Positions 17,450-26,753 are shown, counted from the first letter of the stretch. The stretch: DNA of 64,000 bases from Paenibacillus sp. HWE-109 (GCF_022163125.1 NZ_CP091881.1:558001-622000); one strand, 5' to 3'. Notes: generated by a model not told the origin, from the letters alone. Numbers and translations are program-made.

Positions 17450-18286
17450 ATGCCAATGTCGATCGCCATAACTGGAGCTAATGGTCAACTAGGAAGTTTA
17501 ATAATTAAGGAGCTTCTTCAACAAATATCAGCAGATCAAATCATTGCGTGTGTCCGCCACCCGGAGAAAGCGCAGGCTTTTCAGGAACAAGGAATTGAAG
17601 TCCGTTATTGTGACTACGATCAGCCTGAATCACTCATCACGGCTTTCGCAGGAGCTTCCAAGCTGTTGTTGATTTCAAGCTCAGACAAGGATGATACCGT
17701 TCGCTTAAGACAACATGCTCATGTCCTTGAAGCGGCAAAAAAAGTGAACATAGAACATCTCTTATTTACGAGTTTTGCTTTTCTCGAAAAAGGTTTGATT
17801 TCACCTTCTCATTTGTATTTGGCTACGGAACATGCCATACAGACAACGAGAATACCGTATACGATTCTTCGAAATGCTTTGTATACAGATTTTGTTGGCG
17901 TGCTTGGTCTAGAGGCTGCAATAGCATCAGGTCAGCTTCCTATTCTGCCAGGCGTATGGAAATTTAACACAGTTACACGTGGGGATCTCGCTTTGGGCAT
18001 AGCGGCAGTCCTCACAGGAAATGGGCATGAGAATAGAACTTATGAGCTGACTGCGCCACGTCCATGGACCTTCGATGATCTCGTGTTGGTGCTTTCTGAA
18101 CTAAACGGTAAGCCTATTACCCTCGTTGAAGACTCACAGCTTCAAAATTGGATTTATGGATTTTTGGGTAAAATTGATACCTCCTCAACGTCACTGGATT
18201 TAGAGCGATTAATCGGTGGCTCTGTCACTTCTTTGAAGGCAAGCATTCAACAGTTGATGTCATCTATTACGGGCGGAATCATTTGA
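17450..18286 (+). CDS. NmrA/QorB-like NAD(P)-binding reductase
   Basis: A 278-residue atypical short-chain dehydrogenase. The N-terminal dinucleotide motif ITGANGQLG (6-14) and the later LLFTSFAFLEKG and YTILRNALYTDF match the NmrA/QorB (NAD(P)H:quinone oxidoreductase type 2-like) group. AAGGG precedes ATG 17450; ATG 17456 is an alternative. It is probably controlled by the upstream MarR protein and may detoxify quinones or aldehydes. The 3' end overlaps the convergent TetR gene by 40 bp. Confidence 0.85.
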   Translation: MPMSIAITGANGQLGSLIIKELLQQISADQIIACVRHPEKAQAFQEQGIEVRYCDYDQPESLITAFAGASKLLLISSSDKDDTVRLRQHAHVLEAAKKVNIEHLLFTSFAFLEKGLISPSHLYLATEHAIQTTRIPYTILRNALYTDFVGVLGLEAAIASGQLPILPGVWKFNTVTRGDLALGIAAVLTGNGHENRTYELTAPRPWTFDDLVLVLSELNGKPITLVEDSQLQNWIYGFLGKIDTSSTSLDLERLIGGSVTSLKASIQQLMSSITGGII

Positions 18287-18819
18287 TTATTCTCAAGAAG
18301 GGCCCACAACTGTTCCGATATATCTGCTGCAGAATAGGGCATTGAACTGGTAAACCACCATTCAACAACGCCAACCGTTGCTGAACTCAAAAACTGCACT
18401 AAAATATCCTGCTGTATCTGGTTTCGATTGGTTGCAATTAATTGTTCTTTAATTCCCTGTTTCATTAATTCTGCTAGGCGATTTCTGAAAGCTGGAACGC
18501 CTGTATTCGTCAGCAAAGTCCTGTAGAAGAAAGCATTCTTCTCCATAATTTCAAACGTGCGCAGTAATGAGTGCTTAGAGAGATAAGCTCTTTGCCCTTC
18601 ATCTGGCATACAATTCTGGATTAATTGCTCGAGATGAAACTCAATGCAGGCATCCAATAGATCATATTTGTCCAAATAATGCGAGTAAATGGTACCGCGG
18701 TTCACATCAGCCCGCTCGGCAATTTCATTAATCGTTATTTTTCTGAAATCTTTCTCGGACATCAAACCAATGAAGCTATTCATAATGGCTTCCTGATTTT
18801 TTTTGATTCTTCGATCCAT
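18247..18819 (-). CDS. TetR family transcriptional regulator
   Basis: A 190-residue repressor with an N-terminal helix-turn-helix (ITINEIAERADVNRGTIYSHYLDKYDLLDA, about 27-56) and a helical ligand-binding domain. The start at 18819 (MDRRIKK) has AAGGAG 7 nt upstream, better than the ATG at 18843. It is divergent from the ketopantoate-reductase-like gene, and two TGTTG-N6-CAACA dyads lie in the shared 170-bp region, so it likely represses itself and that gene. Confidence 0.9.
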   Translation of the reverse strand: MDRRIKKNQEAIMNSFIGLMSEKDFRKITINEIAERADVNRGTIYSHYLDKYDLLDACIEFHLEQLIQNCMPDEGQRAYLSKHSLLRTFEIMEKNAFFYRTLLTNTGVPAFRNRLAELMKQGIKEQLIATNRNQIQQDILVQFLSSATVGVVEWWFTSSMPYSAADISEQLWALLENNQMIPPVIDDINC

Positions 18820-18866
18820 AGAAATACTCCTTATGCACGCCAACTTTTAGACAATCTAATGAAATC

Positions 18867-18882
18867 TGTTGAAAAAGCAACA
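18867..18882. promoter_or_regulatory. TetR operator candidate, proximal to the TetR gene
   Basis: TGTTG-AAAAAG-CAACA shares the arms and spacer length of the longer dyad at 18938-18971. Confidence 0.6.
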
Positions 18883-18937
18883 GTATCACGCCATTTAGCG
18901 ATTGATACAGGTTGTGCAGGTTGATAATCTTATTGTA

Positions 18938-18971
18938 TTGAACAAATGTTGAAGAAACAACATTTGTTCAA
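18938..18971. promoter_or_regulatory. TetR operator candidate, 14-bp perfect dyad
   Basis: TTGAACAAATGTTG (18938-18951), AAGAAA, CAACATTTGTTCAA (18958-18971): perfect 14-bp inverted arms just upstream of the reductase ribosome site. Assignment to the divergent TetR protein is by position. Confidence 0.75.
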
Positions 18972-18989
18972 ATAATAGGAGGCTTGATT

Positions 18990-19925
18990 ATGAAATTATT
19001 AGTTTACGGTGCAGGAGTGTTAGGAAGCTATCTAGCCCATGTGCTGGTGCGTGGGGGCCATGAGGTCACCATGCTCGCCAGAGGAAAGCGTGCCCAGCAA
19101 TTGCAGACAGATGGTCTCGTTATACGCCATTATTTTCAGCGGAAAACGACTGTCGATGAAGTAAACGTCATCCAGACCCTATCATCCGAAGATGGTTATG
19201 ACCTCATTTTTGTCGTCATGAAATATAATGATTTCCCTTCTGTGCTTCCTATCCTTGCCGCAAATCAGAGCAGCCATATTGTCCTTGTTGGCAATAATGC
19301 GGATGCATACGGTATGCTGAATTTCCTAAATGAACATTGCGTTGTTCCCAAACATGTCGTTTTTGGCTTTCAGCTTAGCGGGGGACTCCGAGAAGAATCG
19401 GGGCGCATTATTTGCATACGCGGAGGCGGTCAGATGATCCTGGGAAGCTTGGGCGGTGAGATTCCGTTTAAACCCTTACTGGAACAAGCCTTTCAGCATG
19501 CTTCCTATAAGCTAACGTATCAAAATGATATGGATGCCTGGCTGAAAAGTCATATCGTTCCGATTGTGGCGTTGAACTCCGTTAGCTATCTAAACGGCGG
19601 CGATTTGAAAAAAGCAGCTAAAGACAAGAAGCTTCTAAAGCAAGCTATTTCGGTTATGGATGAAGGTTTTACGGTTTTGGAGAAATCAGGCTATACGATC
19701 ATCCCCGCAAGTCCGTTTACCTTTATTCGTAAATATAGGAGACTTGCCTACCTCGCTTTAAAATTGTATCATCATTTGCCATTCGCAAAATGGGTAGATG
19801 GTTCCTTTGCTGAAATATTAGCCTTGTATGATTCGTTTGAACCGTTGAAAGACCAATCAACCGTGGCGACTCCGCAGTGGGATGACCTTAAAAAACGAGC
19901 GGTTGCTAGATTTATGGGTGAGTGA
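18990..19925 (+). CDS. Ketopantoate reductase-like oxidoreductase (ApbA/PanE family)
   Basis: A 311-residue protein with the PanE Rossmann start KLLVYGAGVLGSYLAHVL and the following arginine-containing LARGKRAQQLQ. The C-terminal helical half contains KSHIVPIVALNSVSY. ATG 18990 has AGGAGG 7 nt upstream. Family members reduce 2-ketopantoate with NADPH in pantothenate synthesis, but TetR-controlled paralogues often have other, unknown substrates; the absence of panB/panC nearby favours that here. Confidence 0.82.
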   Translation: MKLLVYGAGVLGSYLAHVLVRGGHEVTMLARGKRAQQLQTDGLVIRHYFQRKTTVDEVNVIQTLSSEDGYDLIFVVMKYNDFPSVLPILAANQSSHIVLVGNNADAYGMLNFLNEHCVVPKHVVFGFQLSGGLREESGRIICIRGGGQMILGSLGGEIPFKPLLEQAFQHASYKLTYQNDMDAWLKSHIVPIVALNSVSYLNGGDLKKAAKDKKLLKQAISVMDEGFTVLEKSGYTIIPASPFTFIRKYRRLAYLALKLYHHLPFAKWVDGSFAEILALYDSFEPLKDQSTVATPQWDDLKKRAVARFMGE

Positions 19926-19978
19926 TAGGGGAAATGAGCGCAACAATTGCAGATGACCTAGCTGCAGGCTCGCGCGGA

Positions 19979-20262
19979 GGGAACTATGGTGCGCTATTCT
20001 AGCAAAAGTGCATTATTGGGAGGCTGAGGGAACTACGGTGCGCTATTCTAGCCAAAAGTGCCATTATTGGGAGGCTGAGGGAACTACGGTGCGCTATTCT
20101 AGCCAAAAGTGCCATTATTGGGAGGCTGAGGGAACTACAGGACGCTATTTTGCTGTTTTATGGGAATTTTCGCGTTTTTTGTGGAAATAAGACCCTGTAG
20201 TTCCGCTAATATCCTCGCAACGCTACTTTTTGACTAATTAGCGTCCCCTAGTTCCCTTACGA
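19979..20262. repeat. Intergenic repeat family A, copy 2, with 51-bp tandem units
   Basis: GAACTA starts at 19981, 20030, 20081 and 20132, giving three tandem units of 49, 51 and 51 bp (GGAACTACGGTGCGCTATTC at the head of each) before a terminal block with perfect arms GGAACTACAGG (20131-20141) and CCTGTAGTTCC (20194-20204) and an outer TAGTTCCC near 20248. The terminal block is nearly identical to that at 9.1-9.2 kb. The 17-codon period makes a false repetitive reading frame. Confidence 0.85.
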
Positions 20263-20289
20263 GGTTTTGCCTTTAAGAAGTGACTAATC

Positions 20290-21650
20290 TATTGGGGCGG
20301 CGAAGCCGTTTTTCTTAGCTACCATCGCAGACTTCTTTGCTGTGGCGGTTTTCGGTTCTCAGAAGGGGGTATCTAATGAACTGCATGATGCTTATAGACG
20401 AGAAATTGGCTACTTTGGAGATTTAATGAACTGAATTGGCGCTATCGAGCAGATTTTTGGTTGGAAAGGTGGTCGTTTACTTGTAATAGAGCTTCTGGGA
20501 TTCATTAGATTTTCAGAATGAGCGTTTTTGAGCGGATAACGGGTATTGAGTTCGTAAGGGGCTCGGACTTGCCGCATGGTTTGTTGACTTGGCTTGGCTT
20601 GACTTGGTGACCTAGTAGCAGGCTAGGTTTTTTTGCCGTCCATCGCAGACTTCTTTGCAGTGACGGTTTTCGGTCGTCATAGGCATCTAACGAACTGTAA
20701 GATGCTTATAGACGAGAAATTGGCTACTTTGGAGATTTAATGAACTGAATTGGCGCTATCGAGCAGATTTTAGGCGGAAAAGTGGTTATTTACTTGTAAT
20801 AGAGCTTCTGGGATTCATTAGATTTTCAGAATGAGCATTTTTGAGCGGATAACGGGTATTGAGTTCGTAAGGAGCTCGGGCTTGCCGCATGGTTCGTTGA
20901 CTTAGGTTGACTTGGGTTGACTTGACTTGACCTGGTGACCAAGCAGCAGGCTAGGTTTTTTTACCGCCCATCGCAGACTTCTTTGCTGTGGCGGTTTTCG
21001 GTCTCATAGGCATCTAATGAACTGCATGATGCTTATAGACGAGAAATTGGCTACTTTGGAGATTTAATGAACTGAATTGGCGTTATCGAGCAGATTTTAG
21101 GAGGAAAGGTGGTCATTTACTTGTAATAGAGCTATTGGGATTCATTAGATTTTCAGAATGAGCATTTTTGATCGAATAAAGGGTATTGAGTTCGTAAGGA
21201 GCTCGGGCTTGCCGCATGGTTCGTTGACTTGGGTTGACTTGACTTGACTTGGTGACCTAGCAGCAGGCTAGGTTTTTTTACCGCCCATCGCAGACTTCTT
21301 TGCTGTGGCGGTTTTCGGTCTCATAGGCATCTAATGAACTGCATGATGCTTATAGACGAGAAATTGGCTACTTTGGAGATTTAATGAACTGAATTGGCGT
21401 TATCGAGCAGATTTTAGGAGGAAAGGTGGTCATTTACTTGTAATAGAGCTATTGGGATTCATTAGATTTTCAGGATGAGCATTTTTGAGCGAATAAAGGG
21501 TATTGAGTTCGTAAGCTGCTCGGGCTTGCCGCATGGTTCGTTGACTTGGGTTGACTTGGGTTGACTTGGCTTGACTTGATCTGGCTTGATCTGGCTTGAC
21601 TTGAGAACCTAGCCGCAGGCCGCAGGCTAGGTTCTTTTTTTTACCCTAGC
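20290..21650. repeat. Four tandem ~320-bp units of intergenic repeat family B
   Basis: Unit starts, judged by ATCTAATGAA (ATCTAACGAA in unit 2), are at 20371, 20685, 21012 and 21329, spaced 314, 327 and 317 bp. In each, the matching TTCATTAGAT arm ends ~139 bp later (20510, 20823, 21150, 21467). Each unit then has GGGTATTGAGTTCGTAAG, a variable run of TTGACTTGG-like heptamers, and a terminator-like hairpin CCTAGC..GCTAGG with a T run. Units 2-4 are preceded by ACCGCC/GGCGGT-type pairing. No gene is present; the function is unknown. Confidence 0.88.
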
Positions 21651-21688
21651 AAATTCTTAAGAGATTTGTAATAATTTCATAAAGTTAT

Positions 21689-21716
21689 TTGTAAAAGATA
21701 TCCATTACTATAGAAT
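21689..21716 (+). promoter_or_regulatory. Promoter candidate for the two-component operon
   Basis: TTGTAA (21689-21694), 16 bp, TAGAAT (21711-21716), 55 bp upstream of the response regulator start and just after the last repeat hairpin. Confidence 0.5.
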
Positions 21717-21770
21717 TAGGGATGAAGGTTAGTGGCGGCGGCAACCATTCCAGAGATGAGAGGTTAGAAC

Positions 21771-22463
21771 ATGCAGAGATACAATATTCTCGTTGTGGAT
21801 GATGAGCTCGAAATCCAGGACGCGATCGAGATTTATTTGGCGAATGAAAATATGAATATTGTAAAGGCGGGGAACGGGGTAGAAGCCCTTAAAATGTTAG
21901 AGGAAAACGATATCCATCTTATGATCCTTGATGTCATGATGCCACAAATGGACGGCATGAAAACGGCTTTTAAAGTGAGGGAGAGCAGAGATATTCCGAT
22001 TCTCATGCTGTCAGCCAAGACGGAGGATATAGATAAAATCCTGGGGCTGAACGTTGGTGCCGACGACTATATGGGCAAGCCCTTTAATCCGCTGGAACTT
22101 GTTGCAAGGGTCAAATCGCAGCTTAGAAGATACATAACTTTTGGTCATTACCAAGTAAGTGAGAATGAGATCGAAGTACGCGGGTTGGTTCTCAATAAAG
22201 CAACCAAAAATGTATCCGTTGACGGCGAGGAAGTGCGTTTGACGGCTACCGAGTATAAAATTCTTGAGTTGCTTTTGGAACATAAGGGACGCGTTTTCTC
22301 GATTGAAGAGATTTATGAGAAGGTTTGGAAAGAGTCTTATATGAATGCAGACAACACGGTGGCTGTTCATGTGCGGCGTATCCGCGAAAAGATTGAAATT
22401 AACCCGCGGGAGCCAAAATATTTGAAGGTGGTATGGGGAATTGGCTACAAAATTGAAAAATAA
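21771..22463 (+). CDS. OmpR-family response regulator
   Basis: A 230-residue regulator. The receiver domain (1-120) has the acidic pocket VVDDE, phosphoacceptor D54 (MILDVMMP), a conserved threonine/serine (MLSAKT) and K (GKPFNP). A winged-helix DNA-binding domain follows (about 130-228, VHVRRIREKIE..YLKVVWGIGYK). It overlaps the kinase start by 23 bp and is its cognate partner. Regulated genes are not evident. Confidence 0.93.
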   Translation: MQRYNILVVDDELEIQDAIEIYLANENMNIVKAGNGVEALKMLEENDIHLMILDVMMPQMDGMKTAFKVRESRDIPILMLSAKTEDIDKILGLNVGADDYMGKPFNPLELVARVKSQLRRYITFGHYQVSENEIEVRGLVLNKATKNVSVDGEEVRLTATEYKILELLLEHKGRVFSIEEIYEKVWKESYMNADNTVAVHVRRIREKIEINPREPKYLKVVWGIGYKIEK

Positions 22464-24621
22464 ATATGTGCGCTTCCTACTTTGGATAATCTGTATGTAT
22501 GCGGCTGTTATGGCCGTTTGTACGATAGTTGATCTGGCTAAGCACAGTGAATTTCTAAGGAAGGATGCTTATTTGCAGAGCAAAGCATTCAATGACGAGT
22601 TGACGCTTAACTGGAATCTAATTCGTTATTTGATAGAAAATACGAATCATCCCTTAGTAGCGGATGATGTGAAAATCGGAGAGAAACGAAGGGCTGAGTG
22701 GAAAGAAGAGTACATGCTCATGCAACAACGAGGCGAAAATCGGGTTAACACGCATTATGATAAACAGATCACTGATGCTGAAAGTCGCCAAAATATGGAT
22801 GAAGTGAAAAGGCTGGAGGAGGAACGGGACAAGCAGCTGATGGATATCAGGCTCGAAATCCTGAAGTTAATGGAAATCCGCAAGTCCGAATTCTTGGCCT
22901 ACAAGAATAAGGAATGGGACGATGTCAATGCGAGTCTGACCGCGCGTGCCGAAGTTTTTCACTACTTCGTCATAGACCGCAAATCGGATCGTTGGTTTAC
23001 GAATATGCCTTATGAGCCCTCCAGCACGGATATGGATCAGGCAATATTCAGTATAAAGCTGCCGCAAACGGATGTGAGCAGTCCGTTGCTAAAGAGCATA
23101 AATAAATTTTTGAAAACGAATAAACTTGAAGGTTATTTCATCATACCAAGAACTACCGCTGGATTCAGCCAAATTCATGCGGATTATGCCTACATCAACG
23201 GTATCCATGAGCGGATGATGAAGGAGCTCGGCTTGCTGCTAACCAATCTCTTGATTCTCGGTGTGCTGGCTTGGTATCTAAGGCAGGGGGCCAAACTTCG
23301 GCTGGACCTGAAACAATTTCAAATTGCTTGGCTGTGCAGGGTTCCAGTAGATGTTCGATTACTTGTTGGACTACTGCTACTTATTTCAGTCATTGGGCAA
23401 ATAAACAACAATACTCTCTTTCAGATGCCGATCCGCTTCCATTTATTCGTGGAATGGACTTTACTGGTTGCTCTGGCTAGTCTGCTCTTGCAGGTTGCCG
23501 TCGACTTATGGCTGCTCTATGAACGAAGAGAATTGTGGCGTGAAGAGTGGGGGCGCAGTCTGATGATCAAAGCGGCATCCCTTCTGAGTAACCGGCTTGT
23601 GAGCAGATCGATCTTGTATAAGGCATGGCTCGTGTTTGGAGCGACTGTTCTGTTAGGCGCATTTTTCGTTATGGCCGTTATCGGGATGGTAGATATAGAC
23701 AGTTCCCCTGAATTTTTGTTTATTGGATTAGGCTATGTGCTCCTTTATAGTGTGACGATAGTTCCTTTTGCGTACAAAAGGTTTAACCAGTCTCAACAGA
23801 TCATCACAGGCGTCCAGCAGATGGCTACCGGTAATTTGCTCGATGACATTCCGGTGAAAGGACGAGGCAGCATGGCTGACCTAGCTGGGCATTTGAATCA
23901 GATGCAGATTGGCTTCAAGACACTTCTGGAGAAGGAAATGCGAATCGAGCGCTTGAAAACGGAGCTCATTGCCAACGTCTCCCATGATCTCAAAACACCG
24001 CTCACCTCCATCATCAATTATGTCGATCTGCTGAAACAGAAGGATTTGCCGTCGGATACAATAGAGTCCTATGTCCAAGTCGTAGATCGAAAAACACAAA
24101 GACTTAAGGTGCTAATTGACGATTTATTGGAGGCTTCCAAAATGTCGAGCGGCGCCGTCGAGCTGCACATGGAAACGGTTAATGTGTCTTCCCTGCTGAG
24201 CCAGGCGTTAGCCGAATTCAGTGACAAAATCGAAGACTCGGAAGTTTCATTCCGCGTCCAAATCGAACATCCTCAGATTACTGCGGCTTTGGACGGACGG
24301 AAGACTTGGCGCATTTTTGAAAATTTGCTCTCCAACGCTTTGAAATATGCCATGCCGCATACCCGGGTGCATCTCAATTTGCGCGAGGATCATGATCATG
24401 TTGTATTCACAATCAAAAACGTATCCACGTACGAGATCGATTTTGAAGTGGAGGAATTGTTTGAGCGATTCAAGCGCGGGGATCAATCCCGGCATACGGA
24501 AGGCTCTGGCCTAGGGCTGTCTATTGCCAAAAGCATCGCTGAGCTCCAAGGGGGAGATCTGCAGATTGAGATGGATGGGGACTTATTCAAAGTGACGGTT
24601 AGGTTCAAACGTAAACCTTAG
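22441..24621 (+). CDS. Membrane sensor histidine kinase (HisKA type)
   Basis: A 726-residue kinase with unusual length. A helix near residues 11-28, a ~230-residue extracellular segment rich in charged helices (QQRGENRVNTHYDKQITDAE), then several more helices (about 260-450) and a HAMP-like linker. The H-box is ANVSHDLKTPLTSI (H near 514); the ATPase shows N box LLSNALKYA (~630) and G2 box GSGLGLSIAKSI. The start is a TTG inside the regulator gene, so the pair is translationally coupled. The organisation resembles kinases sensing envelope stress, but the ligand is unknown. Confidence 0.88.
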   Translation: MATKLKNKYVRFLLWIICMYAAVMAVCTIVDLAKHSEFLRKDAYLQSKAFNDELTLNWNLIRYLIENTNHPLVADDVKIGEKRRAEWKEEYMLMQQRGENRVNTHYDKQITDAESRQNMDEVKRLEEERDKQLMDIRLEILKLMEIRKSEFLAYKNKEWDDVNASLTARAEVFHYFVIDRKSDRWFTNMPYEPSSTDMDQAIFSIKLPQTDVSSPLLKSINKFLKTNKLEGYFIIPRTTAGFSQIHADYAYINGIHERMMKELGLLLTNLLILGVLAWYLRQGAKLRLDLKQFQIAWLCRVPVDVRLLVGLLLLISVIGQINNNTLFQMPIRFHLFVEWTLLVALASLLLQVAVDLWLLYERRELWREEWGRSLMIKAASLLSNRLVSRSILYKAWLVFGATVLLGAFFVMAVIGMVDIDSSPEFLFIGLGYVLLYSVTIVPFAYKRFNQSQQIITGVQQMATGNLLDDIPVKGRGSMADLAGHLNQMQIGFKTLLEKEMRIERLKTELIANVSHDLKTPLTSIINYVDLLKQKDLPSDTIESYVQVVDRKTQRLKVLIDDLLEASKMSSGAVELHMETVNVSSLLSQALAEFSDKIEDSEVSFRVQIEHPQITAALDGRKTWRIFENLLSNALKYAMPHTRVHLNLREDHDHVVFTIKNVSTYEIDFEVEELFERFKRGDQSRHTEGSGLGLSIAKSIAELQGGDLQIEMDGDLFKVTVRFKRKP

Positions 24622-24785
24622 GCATGGATTAATCTGGTTACTGATGAACAGAATCAAATGACTAACTCATGCAAAGTAATACGTACAGGCACTTCTAGGC
24701 ACTCACCCACATAGACTAATACTAATCACTAAGCGGAGGCTTCCAAAACAGCAATGATCCGCAAACACTGAAGGGGGTGGCTGGA

Positions 24786-25487
24786 GTGCCTGGAATTTTT
24801 AGTGCAATTGCAATCTTGATTAAGCAGCTGACCTTGCTCGTATCCTATGTCAAAAATAATGCCTTTCCACAACCTCTCACCGAGGCAGAAGAAGAAAAAC
24901 ATCTCAGGCTCATGGCAGAAGGCAATGATCATTCAAGGAACAAATTGATTGAGCATAATTTAAGATTAGTTGCCCATATAGTAAAAAAATTCGATAATAC
25001 TGGAGAAGATTTGGAAGATCTAATTTCCATCGGGACGATCGGATTGATCAAAGCGATCGAATCCTTCTCGCCGAACAAAGGCACGAAGCTCGCGACTTTC
25101 GCGGCGCGCTGTATCGAGAACGAGATTCTGATGCATCTGCGTTCACTGAAGAAAACTCGAAAAGATGTGTCCTTGCATGATCCCATCGGAACGGACAAAG
25201 AGGGGAATGAAATTACGTTGATCGACATCCTCGGGAGCGAGGCTGACGATGTGGTAGATGCTGTACAGCTGAAAATAGAGAAATCAAAGATATATAAGAA
25301 TTTGGAGATATTGGACGATCGGGAGAAGGAAGTTGTGGTTGGGCGGTTTGGGCTGGAGCTTGGTGGGGAAGAACGGACGCAGCGGGAGATTGCGAAGGAG
25401 CTCGGCATCAGCCGCTCCTACGTGTCGAGGATTGAGAAGCGGGCGCTCATGAAGCTTTATCATGAGTTTTATAAGGCAAAGAGGTAA
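24786..25487 (+). CDS. sigK: RNA polymerase sporulation sigma factor SigK, intact
   Basis: A 233-residue sigma-70 family protein aligning throughout with Bacillus SigK: LVSYVKNNAFPQPL near the start, region 2 (LIEHNLRLVAHIVKKF, GTIGLIKAIESF), and region 4 (QREIAKELGISRSYVSRIEKRAL). It directs late mother-cell gene expression in sporulation. The N-terminal hydrophobic stretch is the pro-sequence normally cleaved by SpoIVFB. GTG 24786 is chosen because it matches the family start and has GGGGGTG 5 nt upstream; the GTG at 24777 is an alternative. The gene is a single piece, without the skin element that splits it in B. subtilis. Confidence 0.95.
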   Translation: MPGIFSAIAILIKQLTLLVSYVKNNAFPQPLTEAEEEKHLRLMAEGNDHSRNKLIEHNLRLVAHIVKKFDNTGEDLEDLISIGTIGLIKAIESFSPNKGTKLATFAARCIENEILMHLRSLKKTRKDVSLHDPIGTDKEGNEITLIDILGSEADDVVDAVQLKIEKSKIYKNLEILDDREKEVVVGRFGLELGGEERTQREIAKELGISRSYVSRIEKRALMKLYHEFYKAKR

Positions 25488-25546
25488 GGTTACGAATCGG
25501 ATACTTCATTTATTTGGACATTGTGCAAGTAATGGAGGTGAAGATT

Positions 25547-25747
25547 ATGACGTTAATCCATATCGAGAAAGCCAGTAAATACTATACGATGGGCGAGGAA
25601 ACGATTAAAGCGTTAGATGATGTCTCGTTAGATATTGATCATGGAGAGTTCGTGGCCATCATGGGACCGTCAGGTTCCGGCAAATCCACACTGATGAACA
25701 TCATTGTAACACAAATACAATATTACCGTTACACTCCGAAAACATAA
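25547..25747 (+). pseudogene. Truncated ABC transporter ATPase (MacB/LolD-like), N-terminal fragment
   Basis: Only about 55 codons of a lipoprotein- or peptide-exporter type ATPase remain. It begins normally after GAGGTG (MTLIHIEKASKYYTMGEE) and runs through the Walker A motif GPSGSGKSTLMNII, where homologues continue with GCLD; here it changes abruptly to unrelated residues and stops. The signature motif, Walker B and the permease partner are all missing, so it cannot work. It looks like a deletion remnant. Confidence 0.85.
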
Positions 25748-25792
25748 GTGGCGTATGATACTTAGTAAGACCCCCTTTTTTAATATAAACTT

Positions 25793-25827
25793 TGGACCTG
25801 GCCCCGTTGGCTAGGTCCCTTTTTTTG
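25793..25827 (+). terminator. Rho-independent terminator
   Basis: GGACCTGGCC..GGCTAGGTCC stem followed by a run of seven T, downstream of the ABC fragment. Confidence 0.88.
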
Positions 25828-25919
25828 TGCAATCGAGGCAATAATGTTAATTTAGTGATTGAACTATCTGCCGAAAACAAAGATAATTAACTCACTTGCT
25901 TCAAGTGGGAGGAACTTAT

Positions 25920-26753
25920 GTGATTAGGATGATTATTGCCGATGATGAAAATATCACTCGCATGGGCTTGCAGTCCCTAGATTGGGAGGAAGAAGGCTTC
26001 GAGCTGGCTGGGCTGGGCGCCAATGGTCTAGAAGCTCTTGCGCTGATTAGAAACGTAAAGCCGGACTTCGTTCTGACGGATATCAAAATGCCAGGCCTAG
26101 ATGGATTAGCTCTCATGGCGTTGATGCAGGCCGAGCAGCCAGCGATCAAGTGGGTGTTTATTACTGCCTATCATCAGCTGGATTATGCGATGGCTGCGAT
26201 CAAGTTAGGCGCAGTTGGGTTTGTTTTGAAGCCAACGGATCCTGATGAAATCATGGCTGCCTGCCGCAAAGCGAAGCAAACTATTGAAGAGGATCGCCAG
26301 CGGGAAGCGGTAGAACTTGGACTTCGCCACCAACTGAAGGAATATTCATTTACGCTGCAGGGGATGTTGGTGCCGGACCATGAAGTTTCCAAGCACAATG
26401 AAGTGATTGAACTTATCATGGATGAAATCGAGTTGAATTATCAGCACGAAATGTCGATTGCCAAGGTAGCTGACAAGCTTCACTATCATCCTGACTATTT
26501 GAGCCGTTTATTCAAGAAAGAAACTGGCGAGAATTTCTCGGATACGTTAACCCGGATTCGTCTGCAGAAAGCGATGGATATGCTGGCAGATCCGCAAATA
26601 AAGGTTTTTGAAATTGCCAGTCAGGTAGGCATTCGAGATGCCAGATATTTTGGACAATTGTTCAAAAAATATTTCGGACAAACGCCGAACGATTTTCGCA
26701 AGATGCTATTTGTTCGTTCTGATGAACGAGGTGACGCGCTAAATGATAAGTAA
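25920..26753 (+). CDS. AraC-type response regulator (YesN-like)
   Basis: A 277-residue two-component regulator: receiver domain with DDE pocket, phosphoacceptor D54 (VLTDIKMP) and K (LKPTDP), then a short linker and C-terminal AraC helix-turn-helix (about 165-265, HPDYLSRLFKKETGENFSDTL). It lacks the long middle domain of larger YesN proteins. GTG 25920 follows GGAGG by 7 nt. It overlaps the sensor kinase by 11 bp and stands at the head of a sugar ABC transporter locus, which it should activate. Confidence 0.9.
   Translation: MIRMIIADDENITRMGLQSLDWEEEGFELAGLGANGLEALALIRNVKPDFVLTDIKMPGLDGLALMALMQAEQPAIKWVFITAYHQLDYAMAAIKLGAVGFVLKPTDPDEIMAACRKAKQTIEEDRQREAVELGLRHQLKEYSFTLQGMLVPDHEVSKHNEVIELIMDEIELNYQHEMSIAKVADKLHYHPDYLSRLFKKETGENFSDTLTRIRLQKAMDMLADPQIKVFEIASQVGIRDARYFGQLFKKYFGQTPNDFRKMLFVRSDERGDALNDK

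Noticed and set aside
20008..20190. 60-codon repetitive reading frame (HYWEAEGTT repeats)
   Set aside because: It is produced by the 51-bp (17-codon) tandem DNA repeat, has no ribosome site, and the same DNA at 9.1 kb is not open in a comparable way.
19979..20190. Possible CRISPR array
   Set aside because: Units repeat almost entirely with no unique spacers, and no cas genes are present.
24786..25487. Split sigK with a skin element
   Set aside because: The gene is continuous from the pro-sequence through region 4.
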